From assembly GCF_020829645.1 (NCBI RefSeq), contig NZ_JAIVFS010000064.1, forward strand, positions 1 through 47,861: a stretch of 47,861 nucleotides of DNA, read 5' to 3'. Every line of letters starts with the position of its first letter. Positions within the stretch are counted from its first letter, which is position 1. Made by a program: the position numbers and the translations under genes. Of the stretch, positions 1 through 7,692 are shown one piece after another. This DNA is from Nostoc mirabile CHAB5784 (GTDB lineage Bacteria; Cyanobacteriota; Cyanobacteriia; Cyanobacteriales; Nostocaceae). The notes under the pieces were generated by a model. The model did not search any database. It was not told the DNA's origin and was given only the letters and a program-made list of their open reading frames with translations.

Positions 1-1
1 T

Positions 2-348
2 TACAAATATTTAGGTAGAGCCAAAGACGCGACCTTTGAATTAACAGATGCCATATTGCTAACCCGCAATGTTTACTCCTTAGCAGACTTATCCTTATCA
101 CCAGTATTTAGACGCAAGTGGTCAAGTCGCTACCTTGGCAGAAGTCCCAGGGTAATTTGACCCCTGGACGAGTCGCTCAAGCTATGGGAGGAGTTTTTGC
201 GGTGATTGGTACTCCGACCTCTGCACCCAAACCTCGCGGAAAGTCCCCTGGTTGGGAACCAGGAAAAAAGCGTAGCCGTAAAAACCGATGCCCGATTGTT
301 AAAAAAACACTAACATCACCACGTAAAGAACCATCAGTTGCGGTTTAA
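2..348 (+). pseudogene. DDE transposase remnant (N-terminal piece fused to C-terminal tail)
   Basis: Two stretches resemble the same kind of cyanobacterial DDE transposase. The frame starting at base 2 reads Y-K-Y-L-G-R-A-K-D-A-T-F-E-L-T-D-A, then an S-P-V-F-R-R-K-W motif, and ends at a stop near base 157. The frame from base 118 reads L-P-W-Q-K, then G-R-V-A-Q-A-M-G-G, K-P-R-G-K-S-P-G-W and a basic tail, typical of the C-terminal end of these transposases. The catalytic middle is missing and the two pieces are in different frames, so an internal deletion with a frame change is the simplest reading. The element also runs off the left window edge. Family assignment is from memory of these motifs; that it is transposase debris is fairly sure, the exact IS family is not. 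Confidence 0.6.
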
Positions 349-426
349 TACTAAAGATTATTCATAATTTTGTTAAGTCTCTGATTAACTCAGCCCTGCT
401 GGGTCATTTTCCATAGCTTAGTCTAA

Positions 427-630
427 ACTCCAGTTACTAGAAACGGTAGGGAATACCCGCAGGCTTATTATCACTGGCAGAGAAAGGGGCAGAAAAGGAC
501 AAAGTACATTCCTAAAAAATTACTAGGGGATATTCAAAAAGCCGAGGCAGCAAAACGCCCAATTGTAGAGATATTGGAGTTGTTGGGTGTTGCGATAAGC
601 CCTAGTAAATTACTAATAGATGGTGTGTAA
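427..630 (+). pseudogene. Possible remnant of a small conserved cyanobacterial ORF
   Basis: An open frame of 67 codons with no start codon. It reads like the C-terminal part of a small basic protein: Y-Y-H-W-Q-R-K-G-Q-K-R, then K-Y-I-P-K-K-L, then A-K-R-P-I-V-E-I-L-E-L-L-G. Similar short K/R-rich proteins ending in a P-V-x-E-I-L-x-L-L-G helix occur in cyanobacteria, often near mobile elements. It begins just after an in-frame TAA and sits between transposase debris and a hairpin repeat. A function is not known, and it may be chance. Confidence 0.3.
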
Positions 631-665
631 AACCCAGTCCCCTTGTGGGCGGGGATTTAGCATCG

Positions 666-762
666 GTTAAATGATGGGGTTCGTAAGCGACGCGCAAAGC
701 GATAGCGCCGGCGGCAAGCGAGTAATCGAGCGTCGGAAGGAGCGTCTGCCCCATCATTTAAC
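666..762. repeat. Inverted-repeat (hairpin) element
   Basis: Perfect 14-base arms, GTTAAATGATGGGG at 666-679 and its complement at 749-762, enclose a GC-rich core with short repeats typical of Nostoc intergenic DNA. An apparent ORF across this element and the next is a product of the repeats and is not called. Confidence 0.6.
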
Positions 763-809
763 ACTATCCGCGTTGCTTTTGAGTTGCAATATATTAAGTA
801 ACTACGCAA

Positions 810-1000
810 AATTCATTACAGTCATTGCGAGCGTTCGCGCAGCGTCTCGTAGAGAAGCGAAGCAATCCCAGCCGCAAGCGAATTGCTTCATTTCGCAACT
901 CTTAGAGACGCTACCGCGTTAAGCGAAGCTATGCCGTTGGCGGAGCCTCTCGAAGAGAAGGCTTTACGCTACATTCGCAATGACATTGTGTAATTAATTA
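810..1000. repeat. MITE-like element with imperfect terminal inverted repeats
   Basis: The left end (810-830) contains CATTACA followed by GTCATTGCGA. The right end (975-999) is its imperfect complement, TCGCAATGAC followed by ATTGTGTAATTAATT. The interior is made of GCG-rich short palindromic repeats (for example GCGAAGC, AGAGACGC). No coding capacity is seen, so if mobile it would need a transposase in trans. Confidence 0.5.
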
Positions 1001-1011
1001 TGTTTACCTAC

Positions 1012-1160
1012 TTATTTAACCGCTTCCTCCGACGCTCCACCCACAGACGAGTAAAACGTTCCATCGCTCCACAACCCAGAACCCCAAAATCTACGCTTTT
1101 TCAAGTCCTTAAACGTGCTGAATATATGCACAGCAGAGATAGCTAACCAACCAGACGTAG
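1012..1160 (-). pseudogene. IS200/IS605-type TnpA C-terminal remnant
   Basis: Read on the - strand, the frame ending at the stop at 1012-1014 gives F-S-T-F-K-D-L-K-K-R-R-F-W-G-S-G-L-W, then F-Y-S-S-V-G-G-A-S-E-E-A-V-K. That matches the end of IS200-type HUH transposases (a W-x-x-x-L-W-S-x-x-Y-F-x-x-T-V-G pattern). Nothing upstream is intact: the HUH and catalytic Tyr regions are absent. A decayed insertion sequence is the likely reading. The rest of this gap, 1160-1541, shows no gene; it is AT-rich and holds the promoter region of the next gene, which I cannot resolve. Confidence 0.45.
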
Positions 1161-1541
1161 CGGTTTTTGTGCTTGAAGACTTGTCCAGTATTCAGCTTAT
1201 TTTTATTTCTATAGAGTATAAAAAAGCTATGAAATATCTAACTGAAGTGGTAATATTTCCTCAAATCTGCTTCTGTACATTGTAGCTTTATATAAAAAAT
1301 GGAAAGTAATACGATTGCTCAAACCATTTTCTGTAGCAGCTAAAGAGGTGAAGAATTGCTGTAAATTAGAGTTTTTTGCTTGGGACTTCCAGAAAATAAA
1401 TTATCCAATTTACTCAGATAATATTTTTCTTTCTCCCCCTGCCCCCAGCTAATAGCCCCCCTGCCTACACCGCGATAGGATATTTTTTTAGTTGGAAGTC
1501 CCTTGTCTCACTATGGTGGTGGCAGAATGATTTAAAAAATA

Positions 1542-3437
1542 GTGAGCTTTTTCATAAAAATGGGGAAAATATGCTGTGTAAGCTTCTGGGATTTAACACT
1601 AGCTCTAAAATTTACCAGAATTTTAGGAATGTTACTTGCTTTTAACCAAGGTAGTGCCTTTGCTGATATCTTACCTATTAAGAGCCAGAGACAGTCTGTT
1701 GAAGAAATTGAAAACTTAACTTTATCAGAAACTCGTCTGTTAACGAGCCAGGATCAATTGCGTCAGATCCCTGTACTCACAACAGGCTTATCAAAGTTGA
1801 ATCAACTAAGATTAGACCCAATTTTATCTCAGGTTCTCGACTCAGAACCAAAACAGCCAATCCCAATTCCACAGCCACGACCAGAACCTGCCCTAGAACT
1901 TCCTCCTCAAACATTTCCCTCCTCTGAAGAAGGCTTAGACCTTCCTGAAAGTATCATTGTTAGGAAATTCGAGTTTGATGGGAACACGGCATTTAGTGAC
2001 GAAAAGTTAACTAAAATTACTGCCCAATTCACCAAGCGATCGCTAACCTTTGTAGAATTACTAGAAGTTGAGGCTACTGTAACTAAACTCTATACCGATG
2101 CGGGGTATATTAATTGTGGTGCTGTCATTCCGGCTGGTCAAACCTTATCTAAACAGGGATCTGTCGTCAAAATCCAGATTATTGAAGGAGGACTAGAAGA
2201 AATTGCGGTAATGGGTACACGACGGTTGAACTCGAACTACATCCGCAGCAGATTAGCCATTGCCACCGCTAGACCCCTAAATCAAAAGCGCTTGCTGTCA
2301 GCTTTGCAACTATTGCAACTTGACCCCCTAATTCAGAATATATCAGCCGAATTGTCTGCTGGGTCGCGTCCCGAATTAAGTTTACTAACAGTCAAGGTAA
2401 TAGAAGCCGACTCCTTTAATACAGAATTTTTTATAGATAATGCTCGTGCGCCTAGTGTTGGCAGCTTACGACGCGGTGTCCGCATTAACGAAGGAAATTT
2501 ATTCGGTTTTGGGGATGGCTTGAATCTGGAATATATCAATACTGATGGTAGCAACTCCTTTGACTTGCGCTACAATATACCCATTAATCCTCGTAATGGC
2601 ACAATTACCCTCAGAGGTGGTTTGACGAGTATTGAAATTGTCGAACCACCCTTTGACCGCCTAGATATCATTGGTAATTCCAATTACTTCGAGTTAGGCT
2701 TCCGCCAACCTTTAATCTTATCTCCCAACAGAGAATTTGCTGTGGGTCTATCCGCGTTACGACAACAAAGCAAATCTGAACTGCTAGGTAGGGGTTTTTC
2801 TCTGTCACCCGGTGCTAATGAACAGGGAGAAACCCGCATTTTTGCCTTACAATTCTTCCAAGAATATCAGCAGAGGGATTCTCAACAAGCCTTAGCCCTG
2901 CGCTCTCAATTTAACTTGGGTTTAGATATCTTCAATGCTACCGTCAACAATGAACCTCCTGATAGTCGGTTTTTTTCTTGGCGCGGGCAAGGACAATATG
3001 TGCGACTTTTAGCACCGCAAACTTTACTAGTGATCCGTTCTGACCTGCAATTGACAACCCGTGCCCTTGTGCCTTTAGAGCAATTTGGGCTGGGTGGTCT
3101 GCGTAGTGTTCGGGGTTATCGACAAGATATTCTGTTGACAGATAACGGCTTTTTGGCATCAGCAGAAGTGCAATTACCAGTACTGCGGGTAGAAAACGTC
3201 GGAGGAGTTTTGCAAGTAGTGCCGTTTATTGATTTTGGTGTGGGTTGGAATAGTTCCAGGAATGCAGACCCAAATCCTAATACTTTGCTGGGGTTGGGAT
3301 TGGGTTTACAGTGGCAAATGGGCGATCGCCTTAATGCTCGCCTTGATTATGGTATTCCATTAACAAATATTCAAGACAGAGGCAGGACTTTACAGGAAGA
3401 CGGTATTTATTTCTCAATAGTTGCGAATCCTTTCTAA
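1542..3437 (+). CDS. Two-partner secretion outer-membrane transporter (TpsB, ShlB/FhaC/HecB family)
   Basis: Outer-membrane pore that exports the large TpsA protein encoded next. The start is GTG 1542; an ATG at 1560 is a possible alternative. Residues about 20-41 form a signal peptide ending A-F-A before D42. A proline-rich linker (I-P-Q-P-R-P-E-P) at about 105-120 precedes a POTRA_2 domain from about 137 (I-V-R-K-F-E-F-D-G-N-T-A-F). A second POTRA-like stretch follows, and then the ShlB-type beta-barrel from about 290 to the C-terminus. The VRGY motif (R-S-V-R-G-Y), a hallmark of the family's loop 6, is present, and the protein ends in aromatic N-P-F as barrel proteins do. Its 631 residues are typical of cyanobacterial members. 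It lies 51 bp upstream of tpsA, so the two are probably co-transcribed. Family call is firm; substrate by neighbourhood. Confidence 0.93.
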   Translation: MSFFIKMGKICCVSFWDLTLALKFTRILGMLLAFNQGSAFADILPIKSQRQSVEEIENLTLSETRLLTSQDQLRQIPVLTTGLSKLNQLRLDPILSQVLDSEPKQPIPIPQPRPEPALELPPQTFPSSEEGLDLPESIIVRKFEFDGNTAFSDEKLTKITAQFTKRSLTFVELLEVEATVTKLYTDAGYINCGAVIPAGQTLSKQGSVVKIQIIEGGLEEIAVMGTRRLNSNYIRSRLAIATARPLNQKRLLSALQLLQLDPLIQNISAELSAGSRPELSLLTVKVIEADSFNTEFFIDNARAPSVGSLRRGVRINEGNLFGFGDGLNLEYINTDGSNSFDLRYNIPINPRNGTITLRGGLTSIEIVEPPFDRLDIIGNSNYFELGFRQPLILSPNREFAVGLSALRQQSKSELLGRGFSLSPGANEQGETRIFALQFFQEYQQRDSQQALALRSQFNLGLDIFNATVNNEPPDSRFFSWRGQGQYVRLLAPQTLLVIRSDLQLTTRALVPLEQFGLGGLRSVRGYRQDILLTDNGFLASAEVQLPVLRVENVGGVLQVVPFIDFGVGWNSSRNADPNPNTLLGLGLGLQWQMGDRLNARLDYGIPLTNIQDRGRTLQEDGIYFSIVANPF

Positions 3438-3488
3438 AAATTTTTGTCACAAAATCTCTGATTAACAAAGGTCTAGAAATCAAAAGTT

Positions 3489-6400
3489 ATGCAACACCCC
3501 AAGCGATCGCTCCTATCCAATACTTTACCTCTATCTATAGGGGTGAATTTTGTATTGGCTTTGTTCTCTTGTATTGCTCCCTGTCCAGCAAAAGCACAAA
3601 TTACATCTCAAATTACACCTGATGCGACTCTAGGCGATAAAAGTTCAGTTGTAGTAAAAGGCAAACTTGAAGGCAGTGATATTGAGCGGATTAATGGGGG
3701 AGCAATTCAAGGAAGTAACCTATTCCACAGCTTCCAGGAATTTAACGTTGGTGAAGGAGCAAAAGCCTATTTTACAAATCCAGGAGAAATTACGAATATT
3801 TTGACTAGGGTGACAGGAGGTCAGGAATCGAGGATTCTGGGAACTCTGGGGGTTTTGGGCCCAGCCAATCTGTTTTTGATTAATCCTAATGGAATTGTCT
3901 TTGGCCCCAATGCCCTTTTAAATATGGGAGGATCATTTGTAGCTTCTACCGCCGATAGCCTAGTGTTTGATAATGGGTTGGAGTTTAGCGCCACGAACCC
4001 GCTTTCCCCACCACTGCTGACAGTGAATATTCCTGTAGGATTGCGCTTGAGAGAGAATTCAGCCAGCATTGTCAATCAATCATCTGCTGTTCTTTACTTA
4101 CCGGCGGGGAACACTTTGGGACTAGTCGGTGGAAATGTCATCCTTGATGGTGGGAGCTTGGGGGTACCTGGGGGTCGCATTGAGTTAGGAGGATTGACTG
4201 GTGCGGGAATAGTCGGTTTTAATGTCCAAGAGTCCCAAGGAATACCAAGAGTAGCTTCTTTAAGTTTTCCCAATGGTGTTGAACGAGCTGATGTATCCCT
4301 CTCTAACAAAGCAGTGGTGAATGTTGCACTCTCTAAGGAAGCAGTTGTGAATCTTCAAGGTAGGAGTGGCGGTAGTATTGCGATTAACGGTCGTAACGTG
4401 AATGTTTTGGGAGGAAGTCAGCTGCAAGCTGGAATAGGCAAAGATTTGGGTTCACCTGGAACTCAGGCGGGAAATATCGAAATTAATGCCACTGGAGAAG
4501 TAGTTTTTGATGGAGTATCGGACGGCTTTGTCAGTGCTGCATTCAATCAAGTGGAAGCTGGATCTGCTGGTAACGCAGGTCGGATCGAGATTAACGCGGA
4601 TAACGTTGAAGTGAAAAATGGCGGTCAATTAAATACCAGTAGCAGTGGTAAGGGAAATGCAGGCACAATTCGAGTGACTGCTACTGATAAGGTGGTCTTT
4701 AGCGGAGTTACTTTGGGATTCCGTAGTTCTGCACTCAGCCAAGTGGGAGAGAATGCTGTAGGCAACTCGGGTGGAATCGAGATTAATGCACGTACCGTTG
4801 AGGTGACTGATGGCGGTTATCTGGAAGCCAATACTATTGGAAAAGGAAATTCGGGCACAATTCGAGTGACTGCTACTGATAAGGTGGTCTTTAGCGGAGT
4901 TACTTTGGGATTCCGTAGTTCTGCACTCAGCCAAGTGGGAGAGAATGCTGTAGGCAACTCGGGTGGAATCGAGATTAATGCACGTACCGTTGAGGTGACT
5001 GATGGCGGTTATCTGGAAGCCAATACTATTGGAAAAGGAAATTCGGGCACAATCCGAGTGAATGCTACTGATAAGGTGGTTTTTAGCGGAGCTCCTTTGG
5101 GATTCCGTAGTTCTGCACTCAGTCAGGTGGGAGAGAATGCTGTAGGCAACTCGGGTGGAATCGAGATTAATGCACGTACCGTTGAGGTGACTGATGGCGG
5201 TTATCTGGAAGCCAATACTATTGGAAAAGGAAATTCGGGCACAATCCGAGTGAATGCTACTGATAAGGTGGTTTTTAGCGGAGCTCCTTTGGGATTCCGT
5301 AGTTCTGCACTCAGTCAGGTGGGAGAGAATGCTGTAGGCAACTCGGGTGGAATCGAGATTAATGCACGTACCGTTGAGGTGACTGATGGCGGTTATCTGG
5401 AAGCCAATACTATTGGAAAAGGAAATTCGGGCACAATCCGAGTGACTGCCACTGATAAGGTCGTGTTTGACGGCCAATCTTCTTTAGGATTCCTGAGTTC
5501 TGCATTTAGCCAGGTGGAAAAAGGTGCTGTAGGCAACTCAGGCGGAATTGAGATTGACGCAGGTAGTGTTGCCATCACTAAGGGTGCTCAACTCAGTGCC
5601 AGTACTTCCGGACAGGGAGATGCAGGCAAAATCAGCATTACTGCCCGCGATCAGGTATTGGTAGATGGCAAATCTATATTGAGCCAGGTGGAAAAAGGTG
5701 CTGTAGGCAACTCAGGCGGAATTGAGATTGACGCAGGTAGTGTTGCCATCACCAAGGGTGCTCAACTCAGTGCCAGTACTTCCGGACAGGGAGATGCAGG
5801 CAAAATCAGCATTATTGGCACTGACAAGGTAATCTTTGATGGCGAATCTGGCGGTAATCGCACTGCTGCATTCAGTCAAGTTTTTGACGGAGCAAATGGC
5901 AACTCAGGCGGGATCGTGATTAACACCCCGATTTTAGAGGTGACGAAAGGCGCTTTACTTGATGCCAGCACTAAAAGCTCAGGCAATGCAGGCCCGATTA
6001 GCATTACTGCCACTGACAAGGTACTCTTTGATGGCCAATCGAGCAAAGGCGATCGCACTGCTGCATTCAGTCAAGTTTTTGACGGAGCAAATGGTAAATC
6101 TGGTGATATCGAGATTAGAACTCCGATTTTGGAGGTGACGAATGGCGCTTTACTTGATGCCAGCACTAAAAGCTCAGGCAATGCAGGCACGATCACCATT
6201 AATGCCAATGATAAGGTAATCTTTGATGGCGAATCGAGGCAGGGTGAAGGCAGTGCTGCAACTAGCCTAGTGACAGAGACTGCTACGGGCAAGTCAGGAG
6301 GAATTGAAATTAATGCTCCGATCCTGAGAGTTACCAATGGCGCAGAACTAAATACTAGTACTTTAGGAAAGGGCAATTCCGGCTCGATTCGAGTCACAGC

Positions 6401-7640
6401 TACTGATAATGTAGTTGTTGATGGTACATCTAGGGATCGCTCTCTTGTTTCCGCCATAGCCAGCGAAGTTGGGACTGGCGCAACCGGAGCCTCCGAAGGG
6501 ATTACTATCAACGCTCCTCGCTTGCAGGTAAGTAATGCGGCTATTGTCAGCGCCAATACTAATGGGAATGGCAATGCTGGTAACATTGATGTCACATCTG
6601 ACACTATTGAACTCTCCAGCGCCGGAAAAATCCGCACTAATACTTCAGCGAGTTCAAAAGCAGGTAATATCACACTGAATGTACCAAACAGCCTTACTCT
6701 GTCTGACTTTGGAACCGCAGTTTTAGCTGAGACTGAAAACACTTCTACTAGTGATGGCGGTAATATCTTCGTGATTGGCTCCCCCAAAAATGTCCTGATT
6801 CAAAATGGCGCCGAACTTTCTGTCAATAGCAGGGGAAGCGGCATAGGAGGCGATATATCTCTGGAAGCCAATTCTCTAACTTTGGAGCAGGGAACGATCT
6901 CAGCCGAAACCGCTAAAGAAAGAGGCGGCAATATCAGCCTAGAGGTAGCAGATTTATTGCTGATGTCAGGTGACAGCAAAATTACTACCAATGCAGGCAT
7001 TGAAAGCCAACCAGGGGCAATTGGTACTGGCGGGAACATTAAGATTGATACCCAATTTCTAGTTGCACTACCCTCCAAACCAAAGGGTAGTGATATAACC
7101 GCCAATGCAACTTATGGTGACGGTGGTCGTGTTGATATCACAGCTACTAGTATCTTTGGGATTGAATTTCAGGACAAGCCTAGAGATTTGTTCAATGAGA
7201 TCACCGCTAGTTCAGAGTTTGGTGGCAATCAGGGAGTGGTAAACATCAATCAGATTGCTCCCAGCCAGAATTTAGTGGAATTACCTGCAAATGTTGTCGA
7301 TCCCAATGACCAAATCGCCCAAAATCCCTGTAGTAAAGGTGTTGGTAGTGAATTCACGATCACAGGACGTGGTGGGTTACCTCCTAGTCCCAACGAAGAC
7401 TTGAGCCAAGAAGCTACTCAGGTTGGTTTAGTTGAACCAGTCTCAACCGTCAGTAATGTAAAACCACCGCAGAAAACCTCCTCCAGCGAGAATTCAAAAT
7501 CCCAAATCCCCAGCCCGATTGTGCCAGTTAAAGGATGGGTATTCAACAATAAAGGTGAAGTAGTTCTCACCGCTTACAATCCCAACGTCACTGGAACCCA
7601 TCGTCTACCTAAAAATTTAAGCAGTTGTCCTGCACGATAA
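3489..7640 (+). CDS. Two-partner secretion exoprotein (TpsA; filamentous-haemagglutinin N-terminal domain, repeat-rich adhesin)
   Basis: A 1383-residue secreted surface protein. Signal peptide residues 1-36 end A-K-A before Q37. The filamentous-haemagglutinin activation (TPS) domain covers about 37-170, with N-L-F-L-I-N-P-N-G-I-V-F-G-P near 127-140, the signature recognised by TpsB. The rest is a predicted right-handed beta-helix of G-N-S/A-G-x-I-x-I-x-A repeats. Residues about 393-648 are four nearly identical 64-residue repeats, followed by two copies of a second repeat (S-Q-V-E-K-G-A-V-G-N-S) and two of a third (F-S-Q-V-F-D-G-A-N-G). The C-terminus has a conserved cyanobacterial tail with one Cys (N-P-C-S-K), G-R-G-G-L-P-P-S-P near 1293 and a final S-S-C-P. 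Adhesin function is inferred from the family; no enzymatic domain is seen. Confidence 0.92.
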   Translation: MQHPKRSLLSNTLPLSIGVNFVLALFSCIAPCPAKAQITSQITPDATLGDKSSVVVKGKLEGSDIERINGGAIQGSNLFHSFQEFNVGEGAKAYFTNPGEITNILTRVTGGQESRILGTLGVLGPANLFLINPNGIVFGPNALLNMGGSFVASTADSLVFDNGLEFSATNPLSPPLLTVNIPVGLRLRENSASIVNQSSAVLYLPAGNTLGLVGGNVILDGGSLGVPGGRIELGGLTGAGIVGFNVQESQGIPRVASLSFPNGVERADVSLSNKAVVNVALSKEAVVNLQGRSGGSIAINGRNVNVLGGSQLQAGIGKDLGSPGTQAGNIEINATGEVVFDGVSDGFVSAAFNQVEAGSAGNAGRIEINADNVEVKNGGQLNTSSSGKGNAGTIRVTATDKVVFSGVTLGFRSSALSQVGENAVGNSGGIEINARTVEVTDGGYLEANTIGKGNSGTIRVTATDKVVFSGVTLGFRSSALSQVGENAVGNSGGIEINARTVEVTDGGYLEANTIGKGNSGTIRVNATDKVVFSGAPLGFRSSALSQVGENAVGNSGGIEINARTVEVTDGGYLEANTIGKGNSGTIRVNATDKVVFSGAPLGFRSSALSQVGENAVGNSGGIEINARTVEVTDGGYLEANTIGKGNSGTIRVTATDKVVFDGQSSLGFLSSAFSQVEKGAVGNSGGIEIDAGSVAITKGAQLSASTSGQGDAGKISITARDQVLVDGKSILSQVEKGAVGNSGGIEIDAGSVAITKGAQLSASTSGQGDAGKISIIGTDKVIFDGESGGNRTAAFSQVFDGANGNSGGIVINTPILEVTKGALLDASTKSSGNAGPISITATDKVLFDGQSSKGDRTAAFSQVFDGANGKSGDIEIRTPILEVTNGALLDASTKSSGNAGTITINANDKVIFDGESRQGEGSAATSLVTETATGKSGGIEINAPILRVTNGAELNTSTLGKGNSGSIRVTATDNVVVDGTSRDRSLVSAIASEVGTGATGASEGITINAPRLQVSNAAIVSANTNGNGNAGNIDVTSDTIELSSAGKIRTNTSASSKAGNITLNVPNSLTLSDFGTAVLAETENTSTSDGGNIFVIGSPKNVLIQNGAELSVNSRGSGIGGDISLEANSLTLEQGTISAETAKERGGNISLEVADLLLMSGDSKITTNAGIESQPGAIGTGGNIKIDTQFLVALPSKPKGSDITANATYGDGGRVDITATSIFGIEFQDKPRDLFNEITASSEFGGNQGVVNINQIAPSQNLVELPANVVDPNDQIAQNPCSKGVGSEFTITGRGGLPPSPNEDLSQEATQVGLVEPVSTVSNVKPPQKTSSSENSKSQIPSPIVPVKGWVFNNKGEVVLTAYNPNVTGTHRLPKNLSSCPAR
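4665..5432 (+). repeat. Four tandem 192-bp coding repeats inside tpsA
   Basis: Period exactly 192 bp: equivalent points fall at 4665, 4857, 5049, 5241 and 5433. Copies 1 and 2 share one variant (GGAGTTACTTTGG, CAGCCAAGTGGG) and copies 3 and 4 another (GGAGCTCCTTTGG, CAGTCAGGTGGG). This points to a two-step duplication or pairwise gene conversion. The period is a multiple of three, so copy-number change keeps the frame. Confidence 0.97.
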
Positions 7641-7692
7641 GGCCAAAAAGGTGAAAACAATTATTTTTGTGAATTACTTGACAGGATAAAAT

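Noticed and set aside
671..922. 83-codon ORF on the + strand
   Set aside because: It spans a hairpin repeat and the left part of a MITE-like element; composition follows the repeats and no protein motif is seen.
4665..5432. Possible CRISPR-like repeat array
   Set aside because: Repeats are 192 bp, contiguous, in frame within a gene and have no spacers. The ATTACGA tracts at 11.85 and 15.78 kb are heptamer repeats, also without spacers.
4629..5477. 282-residue antisense ORF across the tpsA repeats
   Set aside because: It exists only because one repeat unit without stops on that strand is copied four times; the + strand frame has a signal peptide and TPS domain.
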